64,000 nt of DNA from Muribaculaceae bacterium (GTDB lineage: Bacteria > Bacteroidota > Bacteroidia > Bacteroidales > Muribaculaceae), in assembly GCA_017557425.1 (NCBI GenBank), contig JAFYYU010000016.1:62001-126000 (forward strand), written 5' to 3'. Below the pieces are notes generated by a model, which saw nothing but the letters and a program-made list of their open reading frames with translations, searched no databases and had not been told where the DNA came from. A program made the position numbers and the translations under genes. This document shows, piece after piece, positions 16,478-24,536 of this stretch (positions are counted from its first letter, which is position 1; each line of letters begins with the position of its first letter).

Positions 16478-16482
16478 TCTCT

Positions 16483-16995
16483 ATGCTGGAGTTCATTTCT
16501 GACAGTGATCATTATGCCTCGGTGCTGGAGGGGGCGATGGGGGCGAAGCGGTCGTTGTGGATCGGGACAGCTGACATTAAGGACCTCTATGTCACTCAGG
16601 GGAAGGCGGAGAAGCCTTTCCTTGGGGTGCTGTCGGAACTGATTGGGCGTGGCGTGGAGGTACGCCTCATCCATGCGAAGGAGCCAGGACCGAACTTCCG
16701 TGAGGACTTTGACCGCTATCCCCGGTTGGCGAAGCAACTGGAACGGGCAATGTGCCCCAGGGTGCATTTCAAACTCATCGTCATCGACCAGACGACCTGC
16801 TATGTGGGCAGCGCCAACCTCACGGGTGCCGGCATGGGCATGAAATCGGCCACACGCCGAAACTTCGAAGCTGGCATCCTGACGGACGACCCTGAGATTG
16901 TGAATGCCGCTATCGAGGAATTCGACAAAGTGTGGCGAGGCAGCGAATGCAAGAAATGCCAGCGCCGCCACCTTTGCCCAGACCCCATCGCATAA
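16483..16995 (+). CDS. single-HKD PLD-like protein with C-terminal Cys motif
   Basis: A 170-residue protein of the phospholipase D superfamily with one HKD site, V-H-F-K-L-I-V-I-D near residues 94-102, followed by YVGSANLTGAGMG. Single-HKD proteins dimerise to make an active site; many act as nucleases rather than lipases. The C-terminus carries C-K-K-C-x4-C, a possible metal-binding tail. It is GC-richer than the DUF262 pair just upstream, so it probably belonged to the WYL-exonuclease operon before the pair was inserted (inference). No signal peptide. Confidence 0.8.
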   Translation: MLEFISDSDHYASVLEGAMGAKRSLWIGTADIKDLYVTQGKAEKPFLGVLSELIGRGVEVRLIHAKEPGPNFREDFDRYPRLAKQLERAMCPRVHFKLIVIDQTTCYVGSANLTGAGMGMKSATRRNFEAGILTDDPEIVNAAIEEFDKVWRGSECKKCQRRHLCPDPIA

Positions 16996-17024
16996 ATCTC
17001 AAAGAAATATCAACTTTTTTCAGG

Positions 17025-17062
17025 CCTCTGCCACAGATTGGCGGAAGCCGTCTTTTTCTTTG
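17025..17062 (+). promoter_or_regulatory. 8-7-8 dyad promoter, copy 2 (DnaE-like operon)
   Basis: CCTCTGCC (17025-17032), loop ACAGATT, GGCGGAAG (17040-17047), 7 nt, then -7 box TTTCTTTG (17055-17062). Same geometry as the other four copies. Confidence 0.75.
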
Positions 17063-17081
17063 CGGCAATAATAAACTGTAA

Positions 17082-19370
17082 ATGATTAGACCAATGGAAG
17101 ATTTTGTGCATCTCAATGTCCACACACATTTCTCAATAGGTGGTGGATTGTCCCGTGTTAGAGAATTAGTGGATAAAGCAATCGGCTGTGGTATGCGTGG
17201 AATGGCCATTACCGATTATGGCAACATGTTTGGTATTCAAGAATTCCATGATTACGTCAAACACATCAATCATTACAGGCAGGGAGAAGGATTAGAGCCC
17301 TTCAAGCCTATCATCGGATGCGAAATCAAGATTGTGCATGGATTGAAAGAAAATAGGAACGGAACCAGGGACTGTTATGGATACAACCTTACTGTCTTGG
17401 CAAAAAACCTAAAGGGCTATAGAAATTTAGTCAAAATCGTTAGCAATGCTAATGTTGATGGCTGGTATTATAAGCCTAGAACTGATCGAGTTGATTTAGA
17501 GAAATATCACGAGGGCTTAATTGTTTGTTCTGGAGATATGGGTGGTGAGGTTGCCCAGATGATATTAGAGAGCAAAGAAGCAGAACTTCGCGAAATAATT
17601 GAATGGTACCATAACTTGTTTGGTGATGACTACTACTTCGAGTTGCAGCGTCACGAGGTAAAAGATCCGTCAATTCGAGCCAATCGTGAGACTTTTGGAA
17701 AACAAGAGCAAATCAACAATGTTCTAATTCGATTAGCAAAAGAATACAACATTAAACTGGTAGCAACTAATGATGTGAGTTTCACCAATGAGGACGATGC
17801 CGAAGCCCATGATTTCAAAATTTGCGTTGATACAGATAAAAGTTATAATGACAGCGACAGGCAAGTATATTATACCAAACAAGAATGGCTTAAGTCTCAA
17901 GCGGAGATGAACGAGGTATTCCACGATATACCAGAAGCCCTCACGAGCACGATAGAGATCCTTAATAAAATCGAGTACTATAGTATTGACCATGATGAGG
18001 TGCTGCCTTCGTTCCCAGTACCGGAAGATTTTGGCTCTTCAGAAGAATATCTCGATTATTTGGTATATGCAGGCGCCACTCGAAAATATGGCGAAAGCTT
18101 GCCTAATGAGGTTTTAGCTCGTCTCAGTCATGAATTGGGTGTCATCAAGCAAAAGGCATTTGCTGACTATTTTTTGATTATTCAAGACATTGTCAACCAT
18201 GCCCGAAACGAAATGAGTATGATGGTTGGTCCTGGCCGTGGCAGCGTGCCAGGTTGCTTAGTTGCCTATTGCTTGGGTATAACCAAAATAGACCCACTAA
18301 AGCACGGCCTGTTGTTTGAACGATTCCTCAACGTTGATGACAAAAGATTGCCTCACATTGGTATCGACATAGATGAGGAAGGGTTAGAGCGTTTATATGA
18401 TTGGGTGGTTGATAAATATGGAGTGGACAACTGCGCTCGCTTAATTGCTTATAAAACCCATCACAATCTGAGAAATGGTCCCAAACAATTCACTCAAGCC
18501 TTGAAAGGGCTTATTAAAGATTGGGATATTGATCCTCGCTTTTTCATCATGAGCAAGGGACCTGTTAGTGATTGGCTGCCCATAATACCAGTCCCCAGAG
18601 AAGATAATTCAATTGTTAGGTGTACTCAATATTATCGCTTGAGGTCAACTGGACTTGTTGAAATGGACTTTATGGGGTTGAGAATCTTGTCTGTTCTGAG
18701 GGGAGCCTGTGCCAACATCAGGCAAAAATATAATTTTTCCATTGACTTAGATGCGATATCTGCAGATGATCCAAAAACCTTTGAGTTGATCCAACAAGGT
18801 AATACAGAGCATGTCTATCTTTTTCACGCAAAGGCCATGCAGCAGCACTTGCGAGACCTTCATCCTTCAAGTATAGACCATCTCGCTGCACTATATGCTT
18901 TGTATCGTTATGGTAATCCGAAATTACGGCATTACATTGCCAGGAAAAATGGTAAAGAAAAAATAGAATATGCCAATGATTGCGAGGAAAAGATTCTGAA
19001 AGAGACTTTTGGCCTCGGAATCTATGAAGAGCAGTTGATGCTGATGTCGCAACAAATAGCTGGTTTCACAGAAGCTGAAAGCAAAGAATTAAGCAAAGCC
19101 TTATGGAAACGTATGCCCATTAAGTTGAACCATCTTGAACAATCGTTTTTAGAACGAGGCAAAAATAATGGTTATCAAGATGACTATTTGAAGAGCCTTT
19201 GGAATGAGTGGTATGATATGCTGAAGACGGGTTATCGTTTTTTAAAAGCTCAAGCCGTATCCTATGCATGGTTGGCCTATCAATCAGCGTACCTCAAGGC
19301 CAACTATCCTGTAGAATTCCAAGAGACAATCTCACGAGTGAGAATGAGAAGGAGCGATTACATTCTTTGA
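17082..19370 (+). CDS. shortened, probably inactive DnaE-like polymerase III alpha paralogue
   Basis: A 762-residue relative of the DNA polymerase III alpha subunit (usually about 1150-1250). The PHP domain starts FVHLNVHTHFS. The polymerase core shows VGPGRGSVPGCLVAYCLGIT (about 382-401), GLLFERFLNVDDKRLPH, GLVEMDFMGLR (about 524-533), a thumb/finger segment LAALYALYRYGNP and the terminal SYAWLAYQSAYLKANYPVEF. The catalytic triplet is broken: the usual P-D-I-D-I-D is P-H-I-G-I-D (424-429), so the Asp equivalent to E. coli D401 is Gly427, while D403 and D555 equivalents (Asp429, Asp529) remain. PHP ligands also differ (Asn12 and Tyr46 where His is usual). The clamp-binding, OB and tau-binding C-terminus is absent. 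It probably binds DNA or partner proteins without polymerising (inference). A HAD gene follows. Confidence 0.85.
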   Translation: MIRPMEDFVHLNVHTHFSIGGGLSRVRELVDKAIGCGMRGMAITDYGNMFGIQEFHDYVKHINHYRQGEGLEPFKPIIGCEIKIVHGLKENRNGTRDCYGYNLTVLAKNLKGYRNLVKIVSNANVDGWYYKPRTDRVDLEKYHEGLIVCSGDMGGEVAQMILESKEAELREIIEWYHNLFGDDYYFELQRHEVKDPSIRANRETFGKQEQINNVLIRLAKEYNIKLVATNDVSFTNEDDAEAHDFKICVDTDKSYNDSDRQVYYTKQEWLKSQAEMNEVFHDIPEALTSTIEILNKIEYYSIDHDEVLPSFPVPEDFGSSEEYLDYLVYAGATRKYGESLPNEVLARLSHELGVIKQKAFADYFLIIQDIVNHARNEMSMMVGPGRGSVPGCLVAYCLGITKIDPLKHGLLFERFLNVDDKRLPHIGIDIDEEGLERLYDWVVDKYGVDNCARLIAYKTHHNLRNGPKQFTQALKGLIKDWDIDPRFFIMSKGPVSDWLPIIPVPREDNSIVRCTQYYRLRSTGLVEMDFMGLRILSVLRGACANIRQKYNFSIDLDAISADDPKTFELIQQGNTEHVYLFHAKAMQQHLRDLHPSSIDHLAALYALYRYGNPKLRHYIARKNGKEKIEYANDCEEKILKETFGLGIYEEQLMLMSQQIAGFTEAESKELSKALWKRMPIKLNHLEQSFLERGKNNGYQDDYLKSLWNEWYDMLKTGYRFLKAQAVSYAWLAYQSAYLKANYPVEFQETISRVRMRRSDYIL

Positions 19371-19388
19371 GTGTAACCTTTAAGTCCC

Positions 19389-19901
19389 ATGGACAAGTAT
19401 CTGTTTCTTGATTTTGACGGGGTGCTGAATACTGAGTTTTATCAGGATTTTCTGATTTCGAAGGGGGAACCATGGCGAGACGAGCATGGGCCCCTCTTCG
19501 ACCCTCAGGCCGTTGAACAGTTGAAACGGATCATTGATGCTACTCATGCTGATATCGTGATAGTGTCTTCGTGGAAATACCTTGGTCTAGAAGCTATGCA
19601 GGACATGTGGTCGGCTCGACATCTTCCAGGTCGTGTGGTTGACATCACTCCGTCGGTTGTCAGCGCCAGTTGGTCTTCAACCGTAGACCCTGATGATAAC
19701 GGCCTTGACGCAAGACAAAGCAAAGGCATTGAAATAGACTTTTGGCTTTTCGAGAATGCCGCCCGAGACGCTCGATACGTCATCATTGACGATGAATATG
19801 TGATATTGGATTCCCAGTTACCGCACTTTATCCTGACCAACCCTTTCGACGGCATCACGGACTTGTTGGCCGACCGAGCCATAGCATTACTCAACGGCTG
19901 A
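19389..19901 (+). CDS. HAD-fold protein of the RNA-repair-associated (HAD_SAK) type
   Basis: A 170-residue HAD-superfamily protein. Motif I is LFLDFDGVLNTEF (Asp8 nucleophile, Asp10 acid/base), motif II is IVIVSSWKY (Ser/Thr), and motif IV is the YVIIDDEYVI Asp pair. This pattern matches HAD domains found in Swiss-army-knife RNA repair proteins, which are proposed 2',3'-cyclic or 3'-phosphate processing enzymes. The catalytic residues look intact. It starts 18 bp after the DnaE-like gene and shares its dyad promoter. A degraded paralogue sits at 21657. It could act on RNA or DNA ends made by the other island nucleases (inference). Confidence 0.75.
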   Translation: MDKYLFLDFDGVLNTEFYQDFLISKGEPWRDEHGPLFDPQAVEQLKRIIDATHADIVIVSSWKYLGLEAMQDMWSARHLPGRVVDITPSVVSASWSSTVDPDDNGLDARQSKGIEIDFWLFENAARDARYVIIDDEYVILDSQLPHFILTNPFDGITDLLADRAIALLNG

Positions 19902-19929
19902 TAACAAAAGTTTTTTAGAAAAAATCGTT

Positions 19930-19967
19930 CATCTGCCACAGATTGGCCGAGACTCTATTTTCCTTTG
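19930..19967 (+). promoter_or_regulatory. 8-7-8 dyad promoter, copy 3 (FtsK-like operon)
   Basis: CATCTGCC (19930-19937), loop ACAGATT, GGCCGAGA (19945-19952), 7 nt, then TTCCTTTG (19960-19967). The dyad is the weakest of the five but the loop matches copies 2 and 4. Confidence 0.7.
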
Positions 19968-19997
19968 CATCGTAAAACTATTAAATACAACAGAAAT

Positions 19998-21551
19998 ATG
20001 GAACAATCATCATTTAATGACCCTACTGGCGAATATGGCCAGTACAACTTTCCCACCTTGGATCTGCTCAAGGGTATCAAGATGGACCCAAACTGTGTGG
20101 ACTTGCAGGAACAAGAAGAGAACAAGGAACGCATCCGCGAGGTACTCAGCAATTATAGTGTTGAAGTCAAGGAAATCATCGTGCATATCGGGCCAGCGGT
20201 ATCATTATATGAGATTGTGCCGCAAAAAGGTGTGCGAATCAGTAAGATACGCAACTTGAGCCATGATATTACTGACGAAATTTGCTTGAGTCTTGCAGCA
20301 CTGGGTGTGCGTGTCATTGCGCCAATGCCCGGCAAGGGCACCATCGGCATCGAGATACCAAACCGAGTCCCTCAAGTCGTGCCTATACGCGAGGTGCTGG
20401 GTTCCATGGCTTTTCAGGAGAGTACCGCCAAGCTGCCGATGTGCTTGGGGTGTACAGTGGATAATGAAATCTTTGTCGCCGACCTCACCACAATGCCCCA
20501 CCTGCTCGTTGCCGGTGCAACTGCTAAGGGCAAATCGGTATGTTTGAACGCCATCATCACTTCACTGCTCTGTAAGAAAGGACCATCGGAGTTGAAATTT
20601 GTCTTGATAGATCCCAAGCGGGTGGAGTTTGGCGTATATAGCGACCTGGAGAAATACTACTTCGCCAAGGTTCCTGGTGAGGGAAAAGCCATCATTTCCG
20701 ATACCGAGCGTGCAATCAAGGCCCTAAACTGTTTGGTTCAGGAGATGGAAAACCGTTACAGTGTATTTGAGGAAGTGAGGGTGCGCAACATGAGCGAGTA
20801 CAACCTGAAGTGGTTTAGTAATCTGCGTGAGGTGTGTGACGAGAATGGCGAGAAGAAGTATCACTATATGCCCTACATCGTGTGCATTATTGACGAATTC
20901 AGTGACTTGATTTTGACAGCCGGCAAGATGGTGGAGGATCCTTTGGTGAGTATCGCTCAGAAGGCTAGGGCCGTGGGCATCCACATGATTATCGCCACAC
21001 AGCGACCTTCTAGCAAGGTCATCACTGGCTTGATTAAGGGAAACTTCCCTGGTCGCATCGCATTTGCCGTGGCTCAACGCAGTGACAGTCAGATTATCAT
21101 TGACCGCCCAGGAGCTCAACAGCTGATCGGCCAAGGCGATATGCTGTTCTCAATTGATGGCGGGGTGACTCGACTGCAGTGCCCGTTAGTTGAAACGCCA
21201 GACATTATAAACATCTGTGACTATATCAAGGAACAGGAGGATAGCGACATCGGCCACATGGAACCATATACACTGCCTGGGCATGTCGGTAAAGTCGAAG
21301 GTGCTGGAAGTGGCGTCAATATGGGTGGCATCAAGGACATAGACCCGCTGTTTGAGGATGCAGTGCGCATTATCGTCATGGGCAACACCGCCAGTAGTTC
21401 ATCGCTGCAGCGTCGTTTTGAAATCGGCTATAACCGCGCCAACCGCCTGATGGACCAGATGGAGCAAGCCGGCATCGTGGGTCCTGCACAGGGCAGCAAG
21501 CCACGCCAGGTGCTTCTTAGCCCCATGGACATCGATAAACTGTTCCGTTGA
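19998..21551 (+). CDS. FtsK/SpoIIIE-like DNA translocase without membrane domain
   Basis: I start at ATG 19998 (MEQSSFNDPT), since the longer frame begins inside the promoter. The 517-residue product is the soluble part of FtsK only: alpha/beta domain with IVHIGPAVSLYEIVPQKGV (about 61-79), Walker A GATAKGKS (173-180), Walker B CIIDEFSDL (296-304), the ATQRPSSKVITGLIKGNFPGR segment and QLIGQGDMLF. It ends with a complete gamma winged helix (SLQRRFEIGYNRANRLMDQM ... GIVGP). The four-helix membrane anchor and linker of cellular FtsK are missing. FtsK pumps duplex DNA and the gamma domain reads polarity sequences and activates XerD. As the Walker motifs are intact it is probably an active, cytosolic motor. 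The pairing with a FtsZ paralogue in the same regulon is the notable point. Confidence 0.9.
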   Translation: MEQSSFNDPTGEYGQYNFPTLDLLKGIKMDPNCVDLQEQEENKERIREVLSNYSVEVKEIIVHIGPAVSLYEIVPQKGVRISKIRNLSHDITDEICLSLAALGVRVIAPMPGKGTIGIEIPNRVPQVVPIREVLGSMAFQESTAKLPMCLGCTVDNEIFVADLTTMPHLLVAGATAKGKSVCLNAIITSLLCKKGPSELKFVLIDPKRVEFGVYSDLEKYYFAKVPGEGKAIISDTERAIKALNCLVQEMENRYSVFEEVRVRNMSEYNLKWFSNLREVCDENGEKKYHYMPYIVCIIDEFSDLILTAGKMVEDPLVSIAQKARAVGIHMIIATQRPSSKVITGLIKGNFPGRIAFAVAQRSDSQIIIDRPGAQQLIGQGDMLFSIDGGVTRLQCPLVETPDIINICDYIKEQEDSDIGHMEPYTLPGHVGKVEGAGSGVNMGGIKDIDPLFEDAVRIIVMGNTASSSSLQRRFEIGYNRANRLMDQMEQAGIVGPAQGSKPRQVLLSPMDIDKLFR

Positions 21552-21656
21552 GATGATGAAAGCAAGTAAAGTATTTTCCAGACTTGGAAATGACGTTTAA
21601 TGCTGGTAGACTCAAATTCACAATTATACAATAAAAGGACACAAAACTTCTTTATT

Positions 21657-22373
21657 ATGGAACAATCAACAGACAATGACATTCACATCTCTCCATTGAC
21701 GATTATACTTAATCGCTATGGCGGAGGGTTTCTTGCGTTCAATCTTGAGTCATGGGATGTGCCGAAAGAAATCAATGAAGACGGGTTGGACTTTTTTAGC
21801 TTTTGGCATCATGATGCCCAGAAATATATCATCGGTAAGGGTAATACGCCACAAGAAGCACTGGATAATCTGAAAGCCAAACTGAATCCGGCTCTGGACA
21901 ATCCATTGATTGATAAGTTCCTATTCTTGGACTTTGAGGGAATCGCGAATCTTGGAGATGATAATTATCGGGAAAACCTGCAGTTCATCGTGGAGCAGAC
22001 TCATTGCAAAATCATCATCACATCTTTATGCCGTCTTGACGGTCCCGAAATGGTGAATGAAAAGTGGAAAGAGCTTCAAATGCCCGTTGAGTATTTCTCG
22101 ATGACACCTGTTATGTCTTGCTTTTTGCAAGATCCGAACAATCATTTAGCAGAGAGCATAAAATTAAGCAGACAATTCACGGCTTTGGAAATCGAAACAT
22201 GGTTGGAAGCGAATGTAATGCAGGATTATCGCTATGCAATCCTCGATTTGGGTAGCGACTTCTATCTTGATCAGGAAGACCACCTTGTGGTCATTGACAA
22301 GAAAAGTGGATTGTCAATGGCAAAAGTAAATGAAATTGTCTGCTTGCTGAATAATAAAAAGCAAACTCAATAA
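21657..22373 (+). CDS. HicB-like N-domain fused to a degraded HAD domain
   Basis: About 238 residues from ATG 21657; an in-frame ATG at 21600 is possible. The first 80 residues resemble a HicB/dsRBD-like antitoxin fold (GGGFLAFNLES ... GKGNTPQEALDNLKAKL). The rest aligns by eye to the HAD protein at 19389, but motif I is DFEG instead of DFDG and the second Asp pair (IIDDE) is ILDLG. The acid/base and metal residues are therefore changed and the domain is probably catalytically dead. It follows the FtsK-like gene and probably shares its promoter. A regulator or inhibitor paired with the active HAD is one reading (inference). Confidence 0.6.
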   Translation: MEQSTDNDIHISPLTIILNRYGGGFLAFNLESWDVPKEINEDGLDFFSFWHHDAQKYIIGKGNTPQEALDNLKAKLNPALDNPLIDKFLFLDFEGIANLGDDNYRENLQFIVEQTHCKIIITSLCRLDGPEMVNEKWKELQMPVEYFSMTPVMSCFLQDPNNHLAESIKLSRQFTALEIETWLEANVMQDYRYAILDLGSDFYLDQEDHLVVIDKKSGLSMAKVNEIVCLLNNKKQTQ

Positions 22374-22403
22374 TTATTTGTTTCACATTTAAAACGTTTT
22401 ATT

Positions 22404-22625
22404 ATGAGCAAAGTTTTTAGAATCACTCCCAAGCGCACAAGGCGCGTCAATGGGCAAGTCATTACGCCCGAAATGGTGATTACCGTCACTACTCGTCAGC
22501 ACGTCAGCAACCCGTTCTATAACGGTGCGGTCGAAATCAAGGAGCAGTACATGCGCATGTATCAGTTCGACTACAAGAAAGCCTGCATGAGCGTTGGTGA
22601 CTTCACCTACGAGGCACTGGATTAA
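22404..22625 (+). CDS. small conserved-looking hypothetical protein (73 aa)
   Basis: A basic N-terminus, MSKVFRITPKRTRRVNGQVI, is followed by a strand-rich middle and an alpha-helical end. The sequence looks well constrained, but I cannot name a family. It lies 30 bp after the HicB/HAD gene in the FtsK unit and just before the next dyad promoter. Confidence 0.6.
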   Translation: MSKVFRITPKRTRRVNGQVITPEMVITVTTRQHVSNPFYNGAVEIKEQYMRMYQFDYKKACMSVGDFTYEALD

Positions 22626-22669
22626 AGAAGCCGTAGCTTTTTTTTCAGAAAAAACAACTTTTGAATGCG

Positions 22670-22707
22670 CCTCTGCCACAGATTGGCGGAGGTGTGTTTT
22701 TCCTTTG
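22670..22707 (+). promoter_or_regulatory. 8-7-8 dyad promoter, copy 4 (FtsZ-RavA-ViaA operon)
   Basis: CCTCTGCC (22670-22677), loop ACAGATT, GGCGGAGG (22685-22692), 7 nt, TTCCTTTG (22700-22707). One of the best-paired copies; it leads an apparent nine-gene operon ending near 29488. Confidence 0.8.
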
Positions 22708-22735
22708 CATCGACAAACAAAGCATTGATTGAACT

Positions 22736-23374
22736 ATGATTGAATTACAAGATTACGACATCCAGCTCATTGAGAGAGAAATCCTCTTGAAATATGAGCA
22801 CGCACCATGGGACTATTCGGATTGTGATTGTCTGCTGTCCTTGCGCAAGACAATGATTAATGAGCGGGTATTGGCGCACCAGGAGGAGATACTGCCTGAC
22901 ATCATCGCTTTCAATGATGCGCTGCTTGAGGCATTAAGGGAAATGTATGACAGGGCACATCTTGTGTGGAACAGCATCAAAGACAACAAGTCTTTCGGTG
23001 ACTACCTGGAACTGACGGCAAAGTGTTACCTCAGCCAAGACTACCCCGCATTACATCCCATTCAAGACAAAGACAGGGATAATCTATGGTGCGCCATTTG
23101 CGACGGCGGATGGAACCCGCTTTATGAAGATGGTGTGACACTACCAACGCTAACTTTCTCAATGTGCAAGGAAGTCTCCTTTGATTATCTTACTGGCCTG
23201 GATTGTCCACCGCCCAACTGGAACGAAGGACTGGATCCCGAACTGACCAAGGACTTGCACCTTATCCAACCTTTCCACCATCTATTTGACCACATGAGAT
23301 TCGCCATCACCGACTTCATCTACGTGCGTCAATTTGAGACTGAAATCAACATTGAAATTAATAAAGAACTTTAA
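22736..23374 (+). CDS. hypothetical protein (212 aa), first gene of the FtsZ operon
   Basis: A soluble, acidic protein starting MIELQDYDIQLIEREILLKY. The middle is helical (LPDIIAFNDALLEALREMYDRAHLVW). Several Cys and Trp residues occur (DCDCLLSL, LWCAICDGGWNPLYEDG), but no standard metal motif. It is followed 6 bp later by the FtsZ C-terminal-like gene. No family recognised. Confidence 0.6.
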   Translation: MIELQDYDIQLIEREILLKYEHAPWDYSDCDCLLSLRKTMINERVLAHQEEILPDIIAFNDALLEALREMYDRAHLVWNSIKDNKSFGDYLELTAKCYLSQDYPALHPIQDKDRDNLWCAICDGGWNPLYEDGVTLPTLTFSMCKEVSFDYLTGLDCPPPNWNEGLDPELTKDLHLIQPFHHLFDHMRFAITDFIYVRQFETEINIEINKEL

Positions 23375-23380
23375 AACACT

Positions 23381-23902
23381 ATGGCAGAGAAAGAAATAAC
23401 CAACGAAGAGTTGGAGATGATAAAGAATCGCAATGGGTACTACATTGCCGAGGTCATGTTCAAGATTACAAAGATATGTGAGACTGATGACGACATTCTT
23501 CGTGCAATGCGTCTTTGTGCTGAAATGATCTTCCAAGCAGATCGCAGGTGTAACATCTGTCTATCTGATATCTTACATTTACTAAGCCATGACGGTATCC
23601 TTAGCGCCTTTGAAGTATCAGTAAATGAAAACGAGGAGAACAAAATGGCTTTACTGACTGATCAGATAAAGGCCAAATTTGACGCCTGTGGACGTATCAC
23701 ATACGTTTTAATTCTTTTCTATCGAACCACAAATTGCATAATCTATATGGAAGAACTCAATCCTATACATGAGTTCGTGAACAAGATAGATATTGCTTAT
23801 GATTTCGCTATAGATGAACGATGCACCGATCCGACCTTGCGTGCCTCAGTTCTTGTCATGCATGAACCGAATGCGCCAAATCAAATTAAGAATAACCAAT
23901 AA
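23381..23902 (+). CDS. FtsZ C-terminal-domain-only paralogue
   Basis: A 173-residue protein that, by eye, lines up with the second half of the FtsZ paralogue at 24537. A helix-7-like segment (DDDILRAMRLCAEMIFQA, from residue 36) leads into a T7-loop position (ICLSDIL, 59-65), then the strand-helix pattern of the FtsZ activation domain: YVLILFYRTT, MEELNPIHEFVNKI matching MEEMNEVQEFMENF, DIAYDFAID matching DVVWSMAFD, and a last strand RASVLVM. The GTP-binding N-domain is absent, and the first catalytic T7 Asp is Leu. Such a piece could cap or poison FtsZ filaments or pair with the neighbouring FtsZ paralogue (inference). Homology rests on manual comparison only. Confidence 0.55.
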   Translation: MAEKEITNEELEMIKNRNGYYIAEVMFKITKICETDDDILRAMRLCAEMIFQADRRCNICLSDILHLLSHDGILSAFEVSVNENEENKMALLTDQIKAKFDACGRITYVLILFYRTTNCIIYMEELNPIHEFVNKIDIAYDFAIDERCTDPTLRASVLVMHEPNAPNQIKNNQ

Positions 23903-23918
23903 ATGAAAAGACAAATAA

Positions 23919-24185
23919 ATGGATAAAAAAGATTTATCAAAAGCTATTAGCAGCGATTCCGTTGAACGTGATCCGCTATTTGAGGCGGCAGCAAGGTATT
24001 TTGTTGCAGACGGCCATGTGACAACAGCCATGTTTATGTTTGAGAACGGCATTGGTTACAACCGCGCCTGTAGAATTGTTGATCAACTCGAGGCTGCTGG
24101 CATTGTAGGACCAAACCGGGGCCGCAAACCCCGTGAAGTACTCGTTGACCTACCAACCCTCGATGCAATGCTTAAAAAGAACTGA
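23919..24185 (+). CDS. free-standing FtsK gamma-like winged helix (first copy)
   Basis: An 88-residue protein. Residues about 20-75 match the FtsK gamma domain: a helix, then NGIGYNRACRIVDQLEAAGI and VGPNRGRKPREVLVD. In FtsK this domain reads 8-bp polarity sequences and touches XerD; here it is detached from any motor. The N-terminal 20 residues are charged and variable. The gene follows the FtsZ C-domain gene by 16 bp, and a close paralogue lies at 25636. It might bind the same DNA sites as the FtsK-like protein at 19998 and compete with or recruit it (inference). Confidence 0.8.
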   Translation: MDKKDLSKAISSDSVERDPLFEAAARYFVADGHVTTAMFMFENGIGYNRACRIVDQLEAAGIVGPNRGRKPREVLVDLPTLDAMLKKN

Positions 24186-24186
24186 T

Positions 24187-24516
24187 ATGGCAAAGAAAGA
24201 GAAAACTACCCAAAAGGCCCAAGAAAACTGGAGCCATAAGAATGACTTTCCCATCGAGGAGGTGTGGAATACCTATCAAGCACTGGCGGAACTTATTGCC
24301 CCTCGCCTTAGGACATTTAAAGCCCATGACAAGCATGGCTTCTGCCCAGATTTCAAAGGCATGATTGAATGGAACCAAGCCATCCAAAAGATGATAGATG
24401 CTTTTGAGCTGCTGATAGATGAAGACAAACTCGGGATATTTACAAAAGATGAAGAAGAGGCCATAGAACATGGTCTAGAACTCTTCAGCAAGTACTTCCG
24501 CTACCTTTGGGACTAA
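24187..24516 (+). CDS. hypothetical helical protein (109 aa)
   Basis: ATG 24187 starts 1 bp after the gamma gene's stop, indicating coupled translation. The product is helical and charged (MAKKEKTTQKAQENW ... DEDKLGIFTKDEEEAIEHGLEL). No motif recognised. Its last codons contain TACCTTTG (24502-24509), a -7-like sequence that could give the FtsZ paralogue an internal promoter, but no -33 box is visible. Confidence 0.55.
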   Translation: MAKKEKTTQKAQENWSHKNDFPIEEVWNTYQALAELIAPRLRTFKAHDKHGFCPDFKGMIEWNQAIQKMIDAFELLIDEDKLGIFTKDEEEAIEHGLELFSKYFRYLWD

Positions 24517-24536
24517 CGTTTAATCATAATTCAAAA

